A stretch of 64,000 bases of DNA from assembly GCA_018340375.1 (NCBI GenBank), contig JAFFJZ010000009.1:806001-870000 (forward strand). The letters run 5' to 3'. The notes beneath the pieces were generated by a model. It made no database searches. It saw nothing but the letters and a program-made list of their open reading frames with translations, and had not been told where the DNA came from. Below, in pieces: positions 11,424-22,805 of this stretch (positions are counted from its first letter, which is position 1; every line of letters starts with the position of its first letter). The position numbers were made by a program, and so were the translations under genes. The DNA is from Gonatopus flavifemur. Its lineage: Eukaryota > Arthropoda > Insecta > Hymenoptera > Dryinidae.

Positions 11424-12182
11424 TACTGGTCAGCTGTCACCCGGTACGGCGATGAAAATTTTAACATGCTTCATTTACCGTAAAAATTATTTATTATCAT
11501 TATTAGTCATGTCCATCGTGAGGAGGATTTTGGTATTGAAGCTGAGTGGCACTTCCATGAGACTTCACATGGTAAAGGGTCATGCGATGGTATCGGCGGG
11601 AACATAAAAAGATTAGCAATGCGTGCAAGTTTACAGGCATCCTCAAAGGATCAAATTTTAACCTGCGATGCATTTTATGCTCGGGTGAAAGATAACTTTT
11701 TAGGAACAAAAATATTTTTTTGTTCTAAAGAGAGCCATGGAAAGATACGAGATGAGCTGAAGTGTCGATTTGACTGTGCGAAAACGATTCCGGGGACAAT
11801 AAAATATCATGCGTTCGTCCCAATTTCACAAACGACTCTCCAAGTTGGAAGATATTCTTCCTATTCTACAAGCAATTTTTGCCCAAAAATTCAGAAAAAA
11901 TTGAGAGAACTTGATGTACACATTCTTTTTCAATTCCATACACAAAATCCACCAACTTGTAACACTATTTATAACGTTATTGTGAGAAAATTGTATATAC
12001 TTCTAAAAACAAAATGGAGAAATGTGTTCATTAGGAATGAGAAAATGAGAATATTAATAATGATAATAAATAATTTCTACAGTGAATAAAGCATGTTCTA
12101 TGTATTTTATCAATCGTTTTGCAGTAGTCTATAGGAGAAAATTTCCATCAACATCGCCGTACCGGGTGACGGCTGACCAGTA
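11424..12182. mobile_element. Non-autonomous TIR element, 759 bp
   Basis: The ends 11424-11454 and 12152-12182 are inverted with one mismatch over 31 bp, around CACCCGGTACGGCGATG. A second inverted block follows inward (11462-11508 versus about 12045-12105, around ATTATTTATTATCATTATTA). The frame at 11619-12089 has no recognisable domain. The surrounding sequence is the CCAGTACTGG repeat field, into which this element probably inserted. No clear target duplication could be assigned. Confidence 0.65.
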
Positions 12183-14007
12183 TCTTCAGCACGCTTGGAA
12201 GCTGGATCGTGCCGGCTTTAACGATTGAATTCACTGATGAGTTCATGAGACTCCATTATGTATGACCAATGATTTTGGAGGGAGAAGAATAAGCTTTCGA
12301 TTGAGCGTAATTGAAAAATTTCCAAAAATGCCGATCTTTAAAAAAAATCGAAAAGAAAAATAAAAATCACTTTTTTTGTGGGAATAATTGATATGGAGAA
12401 TTGTCTTCATATCTATTGGAAAGAACGGAAAAAACCGATGAAGACGGATATCAAGTGAAAGTTGATAGTTGATCAAGTCATTTTCAGCATTAATCAAGTA
12501 CTTGTTGGAGAAGTATTTCGGAACACAGTACTTTAGTTCAATAAAAATATTGAATACCTTTGACATCTGAAGAAAGAATTGTGAAAGATTTCTCACGTAC
12601 GACTTCTGAAGTATGTCTTGAATACTGATTCTCAAAGCTATCCATTCAGACATCTTCGAGGAATGGAATAATATTGTATAAGGCTTCTAAAGAATGCCTT
12701 GCAGATGCCTTTCGGACAATGCCAGGATAAATCTTAAGCCATCTTGAGAACACTTTCAGGAATCTAAAAGATACCCTTAAGAAATTTTTTCCTGTTCTTA
12801 GAAAATTTCCTCGGATTTTTCCTTATTTTTCCTTCAAAACATGGGAAAGTATATGGAAATTTTACAAATTTGGGGGAATTGACAGGACAAACTTCTCTGA
12901 GAGTATTTTTTTTCTATCTGGGTAAATACCATCATTTAATTTCGTTTCGTTGCTGGGTCAGGTGGATGGAAAATTTTGAAAAGTTCATGCCTGTGGGATA
13001 TAGACCGATGGATTCAGGATGTCTTGGAACGAAATATCAATCAGCAATCAAATTCATGGTTTCATGATTATTCATGGTTTTTCCCAAACAGCAACGGAAG
13101 TTCCAAGTATATACGAAATAGAAACGTTCGTAGAATGCACGGATGAGATACGAAGAACATATAATGAACGTTCATGGAATTTTCGAATGAGACTGTTTTA
13201 GATATACTTAGAACGTGCATAGTACATTTGAAATGTACGATATTCATTCAATCGACGTTCGATTGACGTACCGTCGTATATTCGATTACATACGTTCGAT
13301 GAACATGCATGGCACCTATGAAAAGGTCTTTTGGAATGTACATAGAACATATTTCGAATATTCTAAGAACGTTCATAGTATATTCTGGTGCTACTTGGGT
13401 TCCGTCTCCAACCACCAAATAACACAAAGGTCCGGTTGAGGACGACGAAGAGTTTCAATCCTACGTATGATATCCCATGCAGAAATTGACGAACGGCCCA
13501 GTACTGGAATAACGTTATTTGCCAACCGCCAACTGTTGGCAAACAATGTTGGAATAAACCCGGAATGATAACGCTGATCAACACTGCTACGGCGTTGTTC
13601 ACCAATACTGGGTCAACGTTAACATCAACCCTGAATCAGTACTGGTTTTTCATTGGATACCAAAATTGACAATTGATTTTCAACCGGTGATGGTGATCCA
13701 TTTGAGCCTTTGTACGTAACTAATGAAAATAATTTCATATTTTCAGCTAATGTCCACACCGATAAAACCATATTCTAAGATTGAGAGGGCGCATCTAACT
13801 TTGAGAACATTGGCATCTAAAATAAGCGCCAAGAATATATTCCAAATAATTCACAAAAAAATTATTGGAATCCTTGTCGATCTCGTACTGTATGTGTAAT
13901 AGATGTATGGAAACATGTTCCAATGTCAGTTGCTAGAACCGCGTTCTACAGCAATTGAACTCCCTGGTCGAAATTATCTTAATGAAGATATTTAATGATA
14001 ACAAGCG
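12183..14007. other. Gene-free stretch with short repeat fragments
   Basis: No gene recognised. At 13480-13660 there is a fragment rich in CCAGTACTGG and AACGTT words, like one at 23235-23400. At 13100-13390 GAACGTTCAT/ATGAACGT words recur in both orientations. The rest is AT-rich and featureless to me. Confidence 0.5.
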
Positions 14008-16370
14008 CCCTGGTTAAAAAATCTGAAGAAACCTAAGTATTTTTGAAGTAAATGTTTTCAAATTATTTAGGATCTGTTTAGACTACTTAGGAACCGAGAT
14101 TTGACACAAGTAGAGTTTCCAATCAGTTAGGATTCTTTTCCGACTCACAGTTGATTCCGCCGGCTTTCGCACTACACACGTAGGCAGTTTAGGTTTACTT
14201 AGGTATTATTTGGACTACACTGTGATTCCGTTCATTTCCGTGTGGAAGTAAAAAAACTGTTCCCGTACACTTCCACTCTATTTGCGAACCAATAAGTTTA
14301 GGAACGGTGATGAATGCTGTGCACATAATGTCTTCCTATCACTTGGAAACATTTTGGGTTCCAATCTGCTTCCGTTCACTCATGAAAAATCGAAAATGAA
14401 ATTTTAAAAAGTGTTTACGTATACTGTAAATTAATTCACTTCCGCGACTTTATGCTGAGACCTAAAGAGGATACTTCGGTTTATTTATGCTTTGTTTCCG
14501 CACTGATAAACTTGGGAGGAGTTATGAATAATATGCATATAATGTCTTCCTATTACTCGGGAACATTTTAGGTTCCCATCTGCTTCCGTTCACTTGTGAA
14601 AAATCGGAAATGAAATTTTGAATAGTGTTTACGCGGTGTTTTGAATAGTGTTTAGCGAGCGGGAGAAATTTGTTTCATCAAAACTTGAAATGCACCTAAG
14701 TGAATTGATCAATGAAATACTGAAACAATGGGAAAACCGTTGATTGCCTTCATCCAGAAGTAACTCCTGAATCGAAGGTTTAGTTTCAGTTATGAAATTT
14801 CCGAGACAAAAACTCCTAGTAAGTCGGAAGTCGTAAAAAAGTGTGTTGTTTAGTTTTTTTGACCAGGGCTGAATATTTTTGAAGTAGATGTTTTCAAATC
14901 ACTTAGGATCTCTTCCGAGTACTTCCGAACCAAGATTATACACATGTAGGGAGTTTCTACTTGGGATTTTCTTCCACATGATAATTGATTCCGCCGATTT
15001 CCGCAATCCACACGTAGAGAGTTTAGGTTGACTTACGTATGACTCGCACTAAACTATGGTTCCGTTCATTTCCGCGTAGGTGCAAGAAAACTGTTTCCAT
15101 GCATTTCCGATTTATTTTTGCACGGATATATTTGGGCGTAGTTAAGTTGACTGACCGCGTAGATGGCTTCTTATTACTGAGTTATATCTTAGGTTCCAAT
15201 CTGTTCAGGTGTACTTATGAAAAATCGGAAAGAAAATTTTGACAAATGTTAACGGTGTGATGTGACCTGATGCCTGGTCAAAAAGACTAAACAAACCTAA
15301 ACGAAAAAATTTTTTTACGGCTACTTCCGACTTACTAGGTGTTTTCATCTCGGAAATTTCATAACTAAAACTAAACCTTTGATTTAGGAGTCACTTCCGG
15401 ATGAAGGCAATCAACGGTTTTCCGATTGTTTCAGTATTTCATTGATCAATTCACTTAGGTGCATTTTAAGTTTTGATGAAACAAATTTCTCCCGCTCGCT
15501 AAACACTATTCAAAACACCGCGTAAACACTATTCAAAATTTCATTTCCGATTTTTCACAAGTGAACGGAAGCAGATGGGAACCCAAAATGTTCCCAAGTA
15601 ATAGGAACACATTATATGCATATTATTCATAACTCCTCCCAAGTTCATCGGTGCGGAAACAAAGCATAAATAAACCGAAGTATTCTCTTTAGGTCTCAGC
15701 GTGAAGTCGCGGAAGTGAATTCATTCACAGTATACGTAAACACTTTTCAAAATTTCATTTCTGATTTTTCATAAGTGAACGGAAGTAGATTAGAACCTTA
15801 AATACTCTCAAGTAATAGAATAACAGTGTGTGCATATTATTCATAACTTCTTCCAAGTTCATCGAGCCGGAAACAAAGCATCAGTAAACCGAAGTATTCT
15901 CTTTAGATCTCAGCGTAAAGTCGCGGAAGTGAATTAATTCCCAGTATGCGTAAACACTTTTCAAAATTTCATTTCCAATTTTTCATTAGTACACCTAAAC
16001 AGATTGGAACCTAAGATGTATCTAAGTAATAAGAAATCATCCACGCGGTCAGTAAACGTAAGTATCTCCAAGTATATTTGTGCGGAAATAGATCGGAAAT
16101 ACATGGAAACTGTGTTTTCAGGTCTGAACGGAAGTCCGCGGAAATTGATCAGGTCATATGACACCGTAAACATTTCTCAAAATTCCATTTCCGATTTTTC
16201 ATAAGTAAACCTAAACAAATTGGTCCCTAAGATGAACCTAAGTAATTGGAGGTCATTTACGCGGTCAATAAACGTAACTACTCCTGAGTATATCCGTGCG
16301 GAAATAAATCGGAAATGCATGGAACAGTTTTCTTGCATCTACACGGAGAAGAACCGAAACAGAATCACGC
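14008..16370. repeat. Complex inverted and tandem repeat with CCCTGGT-type ends
   Basis: The left part (14008-14873) ends GACCAGGG. The segment 15278-16370 is largely its reverse complement, starting CCTGGTCAAAAA and sharing long words such as GAACGGAAGCAGATGGGAAC. The middle (14874-15277) repeats the start of the left part in direct orientation. A third partial copy is at 20310-20543. No ORF with a domain is present. It appears to be a foldback family built by repeated duplication; the exact right edge is uncertain. Confidence 0.7.
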
Positions 16371-16435
16371 ATGCGTGGTCAAACTTCCAATCAGCTGTAC
16401 AATATCTGAGACAATATTTGCCCTTGGAGCAGCGT

Positions 16436-16535
16436 GTTAGGATAGCTCAGAGGTTAAGTAGGTAGGTCTTATAGGTAGATAGGTTCGGTAAGAGTTCAAA
16501 TCCCCTTTAGGTAGGAATGAATTTATCCTCATTTC
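16436..16535 (+). repeat. tRNA-derived SINE-like sequence, copy 1
   Basis: An A-box TAGCTCAGAGG lies at 16443-16453 and a B-box-like GAGTTCAAATCCC at 16492-16504. After the B box come TAGGTAGGAATGA and TATCCTCAT. The same arrangement, with very similar tail, recurs at 30780-30870. That makes it a dispersed SINE family rather than a single tRNA. The cloverleaf is degenerate. Confidence 0.6.
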
Positions 16536-16725
16536 CAAGTGGAATGCAACAATTTGGGTGTCCACAAATTCACAGAATGTATCGAGTTGTCATGTCCTGC
16601 ATATTTCTATACAGAACGGGAGGTAGTTTTTATTTCCCCAATTTAACTAACTCAAGGAAGAGGTGGGTGATGAAATGAGTGAGATGAAAAGAAGACGAAA
16701 CAGCTATGGTTTAGATATACATACA

Positions 16726-16731
16726 TTTATT
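16726..16731 (-). terminator. Poly(A) signal of the minus-strand small gene
   Basis: AATAAA on the minus strand, 46 nt after the stop codon at 16777. Its position supports a compact real transcription unit. Confidence 0.55.
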
Positions 16732-16776
16732 AAAAAAGAACTTATATGACAATTTGAATGAAATACATATGATTAA

Positions 16777-17652
16777 TCAAAAAAATTGTATCTCAATTAT
16801 CTCCTCAGTTTTAAGACCTATCTTTTTCAACATTTCTGGGGGCATTCCCTCGTAAACTTCCTTAAATTTTGAGCAACACTCGCAGTCGAAAAAATTCACC
16901 CTGAATTTCATGCAAAGCTCACAACGTTGGGGTATGGGATATTCATCAAGTTGGTGAAGCCAACTTAATGTTTTCAGTTCTTTTTTGGCCCGAATAAAGT
17001 CTCCCTCATCCTGTACATGATTAGAGAAGAACTTTGGGTAACAGGGGTCTCCTTCTTTCACTCCTCCGGTGCGAAGGCTCCGTCGGCGCTCATCCAAACG
17101 AGCTTGGATCGCTTTGATTTTGATCCCTACAGTCGCGATTTCTTCCACTATGCAAAAAAAGGGGAGAGAGAAGGAGGGTTAAAACACTGATCAGATTGAT
17201 TAATGATTATAGATGATGTTGAATTTAAATCCAAAGAAAATAAAAACTTGTGTCAGAGAACAAATGGGAATTGATTCTGTGGGTCTAGAATACGCTTTTC
17301 CAATCAACATATGTATTCATATATGAATATCCAGATTGGTAAAAGACGTATCATTGAGTGTGTAAAAAAACCAATGGATTCAAATTCATTGATGTTCTTT
17401 ACTGAAAATTTTCCTCGGACTGTATTGTGTGTAAAATTCAAATTTAATACACATATACAGCAGAAGATCTACCTTTAGGTATGCATTCAATGCTAATACG
17501 CAAAGGTAGAGATACTCACTGATGATCGAGTGAAGATAATTGGTGGGTCCTCCTTGAATTCGTCGTTGGATGATGGTAAAACTTCTCCAGGATGGTTGAT
17601 CGTTGGTTGATGGTAAAACTTCTCCGGGATGGTTGATCGTTGGTTCCGACAT
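16777..17652 (-). CDS. Small two-exon gene, coiled-coil/Cys-rich protein of unknown function
   Basis: Exon 2 is 17147-16777. It follows a strong acceptor (pyrimidine run, then TTTTGCATAG). A donor GTGAGT lies at 17519-17514, giving a 372-bp intron. Exon 1 ends in A, so A+TG makes an ATG at the junction (protein MEEIATVG...). An upstream ATG at 17652 is in the same frame, so a longer N-terminus of about 44 residues is possible. The protein has a charged helical part (IKAIQARLDERRRSL), then AKKELKTL, then four or five Cys (CELCMKF, CECCSKF) that could bind metal. I do not recognise the family. It resembles the product of 53655-53968. Exon 1 holds a 37-bp tandem duplication. Host gene or TE-borne gene is open. 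Confidence 0.6.
17572..17645 (-). repeat. 37-bp tandem duplication inside exon 1
   Basis: Units 17572-17608 and 17609-17645 differ at one base. Because 37 is not a multiple of three, the two units are read in different frames. This moves the upstream ATG at 17652 into phase with exon 2; without it the frame would be out of phase. Confidence 0.9.
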
Positions 17653-17850
17653 ATATAGGTGGTTGACTTCCTCAAGAGATTTCCTCGTTGACCGTGTAGA
17701 TTGAATGTCAAGAAATATACGATTGTTCTCTTGTAGAATATTCTTGAAAGAATTGTTTCCTTCTTGAGAGAAGTATTTCTTCTTGAGAGAAGAGGTGTGT
17801 AGCTTCAGAGCTGAATCCGTAGTGAATTGAATTTGGCTATGTTTTTCGCC

Positions 17851-17886
17851 TTTTTATGTATTTTCTTGATCCTTCAATTCACCAAT
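17851..17886 (-). promoter_or_regulatory. Putative promoter of the minus-strand small gene
   Basis: On the minus strand, ATTGG (17886-17882) is followed 24 bp later by ATAAAAA (17857-17851). That is about 200 bp upstream of the ATG at 17652. A TATA-like and CCAAT-like pair with similar spacing precedes the paralogue at 53045-53084. Motif evidence only. Confidence 0.35.
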
Positions 17887-18329
17887 CAGAATGCCTCTTT
17901 TTATTTGTACCCTTTAAGGGTAGAAGTACATGTAATTACTCTCGTTGACCATTCTTTCTCGAACGGTGAATTCGTCCGTTTGGGTTTTCCTATCCCTTCT
18001 CTCGGTGCCGTTTTCTTCACGTCGAGGCTTCCTCGTAGTGATGGTTTGATTCAAGTTTTCATTCTAATTTCTATATTAGATATCTTATTGTTATTATTGT
18101 TCCGATTATTCATTCAATGGTTGATTTAAAGAGTATGGAATCTTTCATCATATTAATCCTTAAAATTATTATGAAGTTTAAAAATATTGATGAAATTTTA
18201 CAAACACGTTAAGGAAGAAAGTTTTATCGTTGAGGAGAAGGAAATTCTTAACAGTAAAGACCTTATCATTGACATATATACATAAAAAAAAAGAGTTTGA
18301 AACTATACGTATGATTATATATGTATATA
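17887..18329. other. Intergenic DNA without a called gene
   Basis: An open frame 17827-18129 (plus) has hydrophobic stretches but starts at TTG, shows no family motif, and lies across the putative promoter of the minus-strand gene. It is not called. The remainder is AT-rich. Confidence 0.45.
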
Positions 18330-20022
18330 CAGGGTGGGAAATTTAAAGTGTCGCGGGCGTTTTTTCCAAAAATAACGTGAGATACGAGAACATTTTTCGG
18401 ACAAAAGTTGTAGGGTACCGAGGGGAACATCCGATGGTGGCCTTGGCTTTGACCTCAAATCTCATCTTCAAGGGCATTCTGAGATCAACTCTTGTTTTTT
18501 AAATAGCATCTCATATTTTTTACTGCAGATTTGGATTTTAGGTCAAAAACCAAGAAACTTTTGTCTGAACCATTTTCCTGAAATCCGCAAAAATGGCGCT
18601 CTAATCGATATTGTTCCATTTTGAATCTGACATTCGAATAACTCGAAAACGAAGGGTCTTGCAAAAGAATGTTTCGTACAAAAGTTGTCAATAGACAACA
18701 CATTTCAATCGTCTACATTACCACCATTCAGAGCTCACGCGATGTAAACAAACGACGGGGTTCAGTGAAAATTCACGATTTTGAAAGTCAGTTTGTCAGT
18801 TACATTTGATTATTACTTGGTTTATGACAAATTGAAAATCATGGATATCCGATACACGGTTTCTGAAAAGATCGATATGATCTACATTTACGGTGAAGTG
18901 CATAAGAACCCCAGACAAGCATATGACTTGTATGCAGAACGATTTCCTGAAAGAACAACGCCATCCATTAGGTATTTTCAACGCATTACAAAATCTTATT
19001 CTCAGAAACGGGAAGTGTTACAAGGGAAAAACGACATCGAATGAGAACTGTTAGCGGAGAAAATGCGGGAGTTAATGTACTAGCTGCAGTAGCCAATAAT
19101 CCACACGTGAGCTCTCGTGAAATTGCACTGCATTCGGGAATTTCTCGAAGAAGTGTTCTTCGAATACTGAAACGTCACAAATTCCATCCGTATCACATTT
19201 GTTTGCATCAAGACCTTCACGGTGATGATTTCGAAAATCGATGGTTGTCCATCCCATTATGCAGTCACAGCTCGAGAAATATTGGACAGAGATTATCCTG
19301 GACGATGGACAGGACGTCGTGGACCAGTTCATTGGCCTGCCCGTTCTCCGGATCTCACTCCTCCAGATTTTTTTTCATGGGGATAAATAAAAGATACAGT
19401 TTATCAACAAGCACCGACTACATCTGAGAATATGCGTCAACGAATCATCAATGCATGCGCGAGCATCAATGAAGATATTTTAGCACGAGTTCAGCAATCT
19501 TTTGTAAAACGTTTTGAAATGTGTATTGAAGTCGAAGGCCATCATTTTGAGCATCTACTGCATTAAAATTATCCAAGTGATGTAGACGATTGAAATGTGT
19601 TGTGTTTTGTCTGTTATACCCCATCACCTCCGTTTCAGTTCAAGGGGTCCCCCTTGGAATCAGACAACTTTTGTCCGAAACATTCTCCTCCAAGACCCTT
19701 CGTTTTCGAGTTATTCTAATGTCAGATTCAGTATGGAACAATATCGATTAGAGCGCCATCTTTGCGGATTTCAGGAAAATGGTTCAGACAAAAGTTTCTT
19801 GGTTTTTGACCTAGAATCCAAATCTGCAGTGAAAAATATGAGATGCTATTTAAAAAACAAGAGTTGACCTCAGAATGCCCTTGAAGATGAGATTTGAGGT
19901 CAAAGCCAAGGCCACCATCGGATGTCCCCCTCGATACCCTACAATTTTTGTCCGAAAAATTTTCTTGTATCTCATTTTATTTCTGGAAAAAACGCCCGCG
20001 ACACTTTAAATGCCCCACCCTG
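18330..20022 (+). mobile_element. DD41D transposon (rosa-like), internally deleted copy
   Basis: Ends CAGGGTGGG at 18330 and CCCCACCCTG at 20022, flanked by TA. Long terminal inverted repeats of about 390 bp are shared with the 2033-bp copy at 40128-42160, which lies in the opposite orientation. This copy is 340 bp shorter because of one deletion in the transposase gene. It could be mobilised only in trans. Confidence 0.9.
18841..19566 (+). pseudogene. DD41D transposase, deleted and frameshifted
   Basis: It starts at ATG 18841 (MDIRYTV...). A 2-nt insertion near 18992 shifts the frame relative to the sister copy. After GDDFENR (about 19241) the sequence jumps to GCPSHYAV. That removes about 113 codons, including the first catalytic Asp (FSDES). 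An in-frame TAA follows DFFSWG. The deletion junction shares CG on both sides. Clearly non-functional. Confidence 0.9.
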
Positions 20023-20051
20023 TATATATATGTATAGGGATATAGAAGTGA

Positions 20052-20077
20052 ATATATATATATATATATATATATAT
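20052..20077. repeat. (AT)n microsatellite
   Basis: About 13 AT dinucleotide units next to the right end of the transposon. Confidence 0.9.
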
Positions 20078-20309
20078 GTAAAAAGGAGTATGAAACTATA
20101 TGTATATATATTCATGGGGATGTAGATAAAAAGGAGTTTAAAACTATATTTCATGTGTATAAACGTTGACGAATAGGCATTTCGTCACAGAGTGTTTGAA
20201 TTAATTTTCATTTTTATTTTTGCTCCAGTTATTGGTAAATCCGATGTTGAATTCCAAATGGATTATTCTTCCAAATGCGGAACCAAACCTAAAAAATCCA
20301 GTGCCTCAA

Positions 20310-20543
20310 TTGCGGAAGTGAGCGGAAAAAATTTGTTTCATCAAAATTTGAAATGCACCTAAGTGAATTGATCAATGAAATACTGAAACAATCGAAAAGC
20401 CGTCGATTGCCTTTATCCGGAAGTAACTCCTAAATCGAAGGTTTAGTTTTAGTTATGAAATTTCCGAGACAAAAACACCTAGTACGTCGGGAGTAGTCAT
20501 AAAAAAATTTTTTGTTTAGGTTTGTTTAGTTTTTTCGACCAGG
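20310..20543 (+). repeat. CCCTGGTC-family fragment
   Basis: From GCGGAAGTGAGCGG to TTTTTTCGACCAGGG. It is close to the arm at 14655-14873 (shared TTGTTTCATCAAAA, GAAATGCACCTAAGTGAATT and GAAATTTCCGAGACAAAAAC words). Only one end of the family is present. Confidence 0.75.
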
Positions 20544-20579
20544 GCGTTCAAACTGTGGGTGTCAATAGCGAAAATCTCA

Positions 20580-20665
20580 TAGCCCTACACGCGGAATCGA
20601 ACCTAACAAAAAATCCTGACCCTAATAAGAGAATGATGCTCTGACCAGTACAGCTGTACGCCAGT
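20580..20665 (-). other. tRNA-like sequence
   Basis: On the minus strand an A-box-like TACTGGTCAGAGC (about 20651-20639) and a good B-box GGTTCGATTCC (20603-20593) are spaced as in a tRNA with a longer variable arm. Acceptor pairing is poor. It lies right after the CCCTGGTC-family fragment. Confidence 0.5.
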
Positions 20666-20991
20666 TATGAATTCTGACATCATAAATTGAAGTAATATTG
20701 TATAGTCGGTGTGAGGAGTCCAGTGACAGATCTAACGGGAATATTTCTGAACACGTTGTTATTGATGAATTTTAAATATTCTTCTCCGACTGTATACTAT
20801 TAAGAATGTTTCTCTTATCACTCTGATGAGTTACAAATTTTCAAATAGCAGCAATAACATATTCTATAAAGATATTTTCGTTGAAACTGTTACCGGAGTT
20901 CTTACACCGACTATAGACTAGACTTGAGAATTATTCAAATTCAGTATCAGTAATAATTTTTCTGTACCGTCAAACCGGTACCTACGCGATG

Positions 20992-22805
20992 CATTAGAAA
21001 AGATCAATTAAAGTGACGTGTTTATCCGATTCAATCATCCGTCGGTTGAATATAATAATCTATGAGCCTGTGTGAAAATTGCAGTTCGGTTGACAGATGT
21101 GAGGTTAAATTTATGTGATCAACAAATGGATGAATTATTTCTTTGAAATGTGTGGTAGTTATTTCTTGAATAATGTGTATCAAAAAGTCTGTTAGTAAGT
21201 GCAAAATGAATGAGTAAATCAGTCATAGCTGTCAAAAAATCGTAATTTGTTGATGCAGTGAAAATGAATTTTCTCCAAATACTTACATCAGTACTTCTAG
21301 GCAAAAACTCAAAGATCATATGAATTTTGTAATAAATATGGGTCATGAAGAACTCATTCGATCAAAAATATGTCAAAAAAATGTTCAAAATGAATTGCAA
21401 AAAACTTGGATTATTCACTTGCAGCTCGACGGATGGTTTCACTTTTCAAATTGTAGAGTACTCTCCATGTTGAAATTTTCAAATTTGAGGAGAAAGTCTT
21501 ATGCTCTGAGTTGAATTTGTTATTAGGGTGATGATAAACTTGTGGGAAGAGTTTGAAAGTTAGGTGGAATCTATATTGATCAGGAAAGTCCAAATTGTGT
21601 GGCAAAAGTTAGAAAATCTGTCAACTTAGCTTATGGCACTTGGGTATTCTATCAGCTTTTCTTCACTGAACGAAATCTCGGCAGGAGAAATGTATCAGAA
21701 TTCAGTAAAATCAAGTTGGTACAGAGTGAGAGGACAGATATATTCATTGAATTTCATTGGTTATTATAAAAATGTTGATAAATACGTAAAGGCTATGTAT
21801 GACTCAATTTATCGTCTTTCAATATTTTTGGTCAATGATCTTGTATTGTGTGCATTTTTGTATCTTTTAACTAGTAGGTTGAGGAAACATGTGTATTGAA
21901 CCTGTCTCATGAATATAATAACATTTGTAGGAACATGATACAACATTATTGGGACAAAAATATTAAAAGACGACACATTGGATCTTCTATAGCCTTTCCT
22001 TATTTATCAACATTTTTATAAGAACCAATAAAATTCAATGAATATATCTGTCCTCTCTTACTCTGTACCAACTTGATTTTACTAAATTTTGATACATTCC
22101 TCCTGCCTAGATTTCGTTTAGTGAAGAAAAGCTGATAGAATACCCATGTGCCGTGAGCTGAGTTGACAGATTTTCTAACTTTTGCCATACGATTTGGACT
22201 TTCCTGATCAATATAGATTCCACCTAACTTTCAAACTCTTCCTGCAAGTTTATCATCACCCTAACAACAAATCCAACTCAGAACATAAGACTTTGTCCTC
22301 AAATTTGAAAATTTCAACATGAAGAGTACTCTTCAATTTGAAAAGTAACACCATTCGTCGAGCTGCAAGTGAATAATCCAAGTTCTTTGCAATTCATTTT
22401 GAACATTTTTTTGACATATTTTTGATCAAATGAGTTCTTCATGACTCATATTTATTACAAGATTAATATGGTCTCTGAGTTTTTGCCTAGAAGTACTGAT
22501 GTAAGTATTTGAAGAAAATTCATTTTCACTGCATCAACAAATTACGATTTTTTGACATGTTACAACAGCTATGACTGATTTACTAATTCATTTTGCACTC
22601 ACTAACAGATTTTTTGATACACATTATTCAAGAAATAACTACCACACATTTCAAAGAAATAATTCATCCATTTGTTGATCACATAAATTTAACCTCACAT
22701 CTGTCAACCGAACTGCAATTTTCACACAGGCTCATAGATTATTATATTCAACCGACGGATGATTGAATCGGATAAACACGTCACTTTAATTGATCTTTTT
22801 CAATG
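20992..22805. repeat. Long inverted repeat, about 0.8-kb arms
   Basis: Arms 20992-21796 and 21989-22805 are reverse complements at over 90% by eye, with small indels. They are separated by about 192 bp. Open frames in the two arms (21633-21899 plus, 22000-22188 minus) share peptides such as GQIYSLNFIG. Indels shift the frames and no known domain is seen. No target duplication was found. It is older than the perfect palindrome at 5073 because the arms have diverged. Confidence 0.9.

Noticed and set aside
17827..18129. 100-codon hydrophobic frame as a membrane protein
   Set aside because: TTG start, no signal-peptide or family pattern, and it overlaps the putative promoter of the minus-strand small gene.
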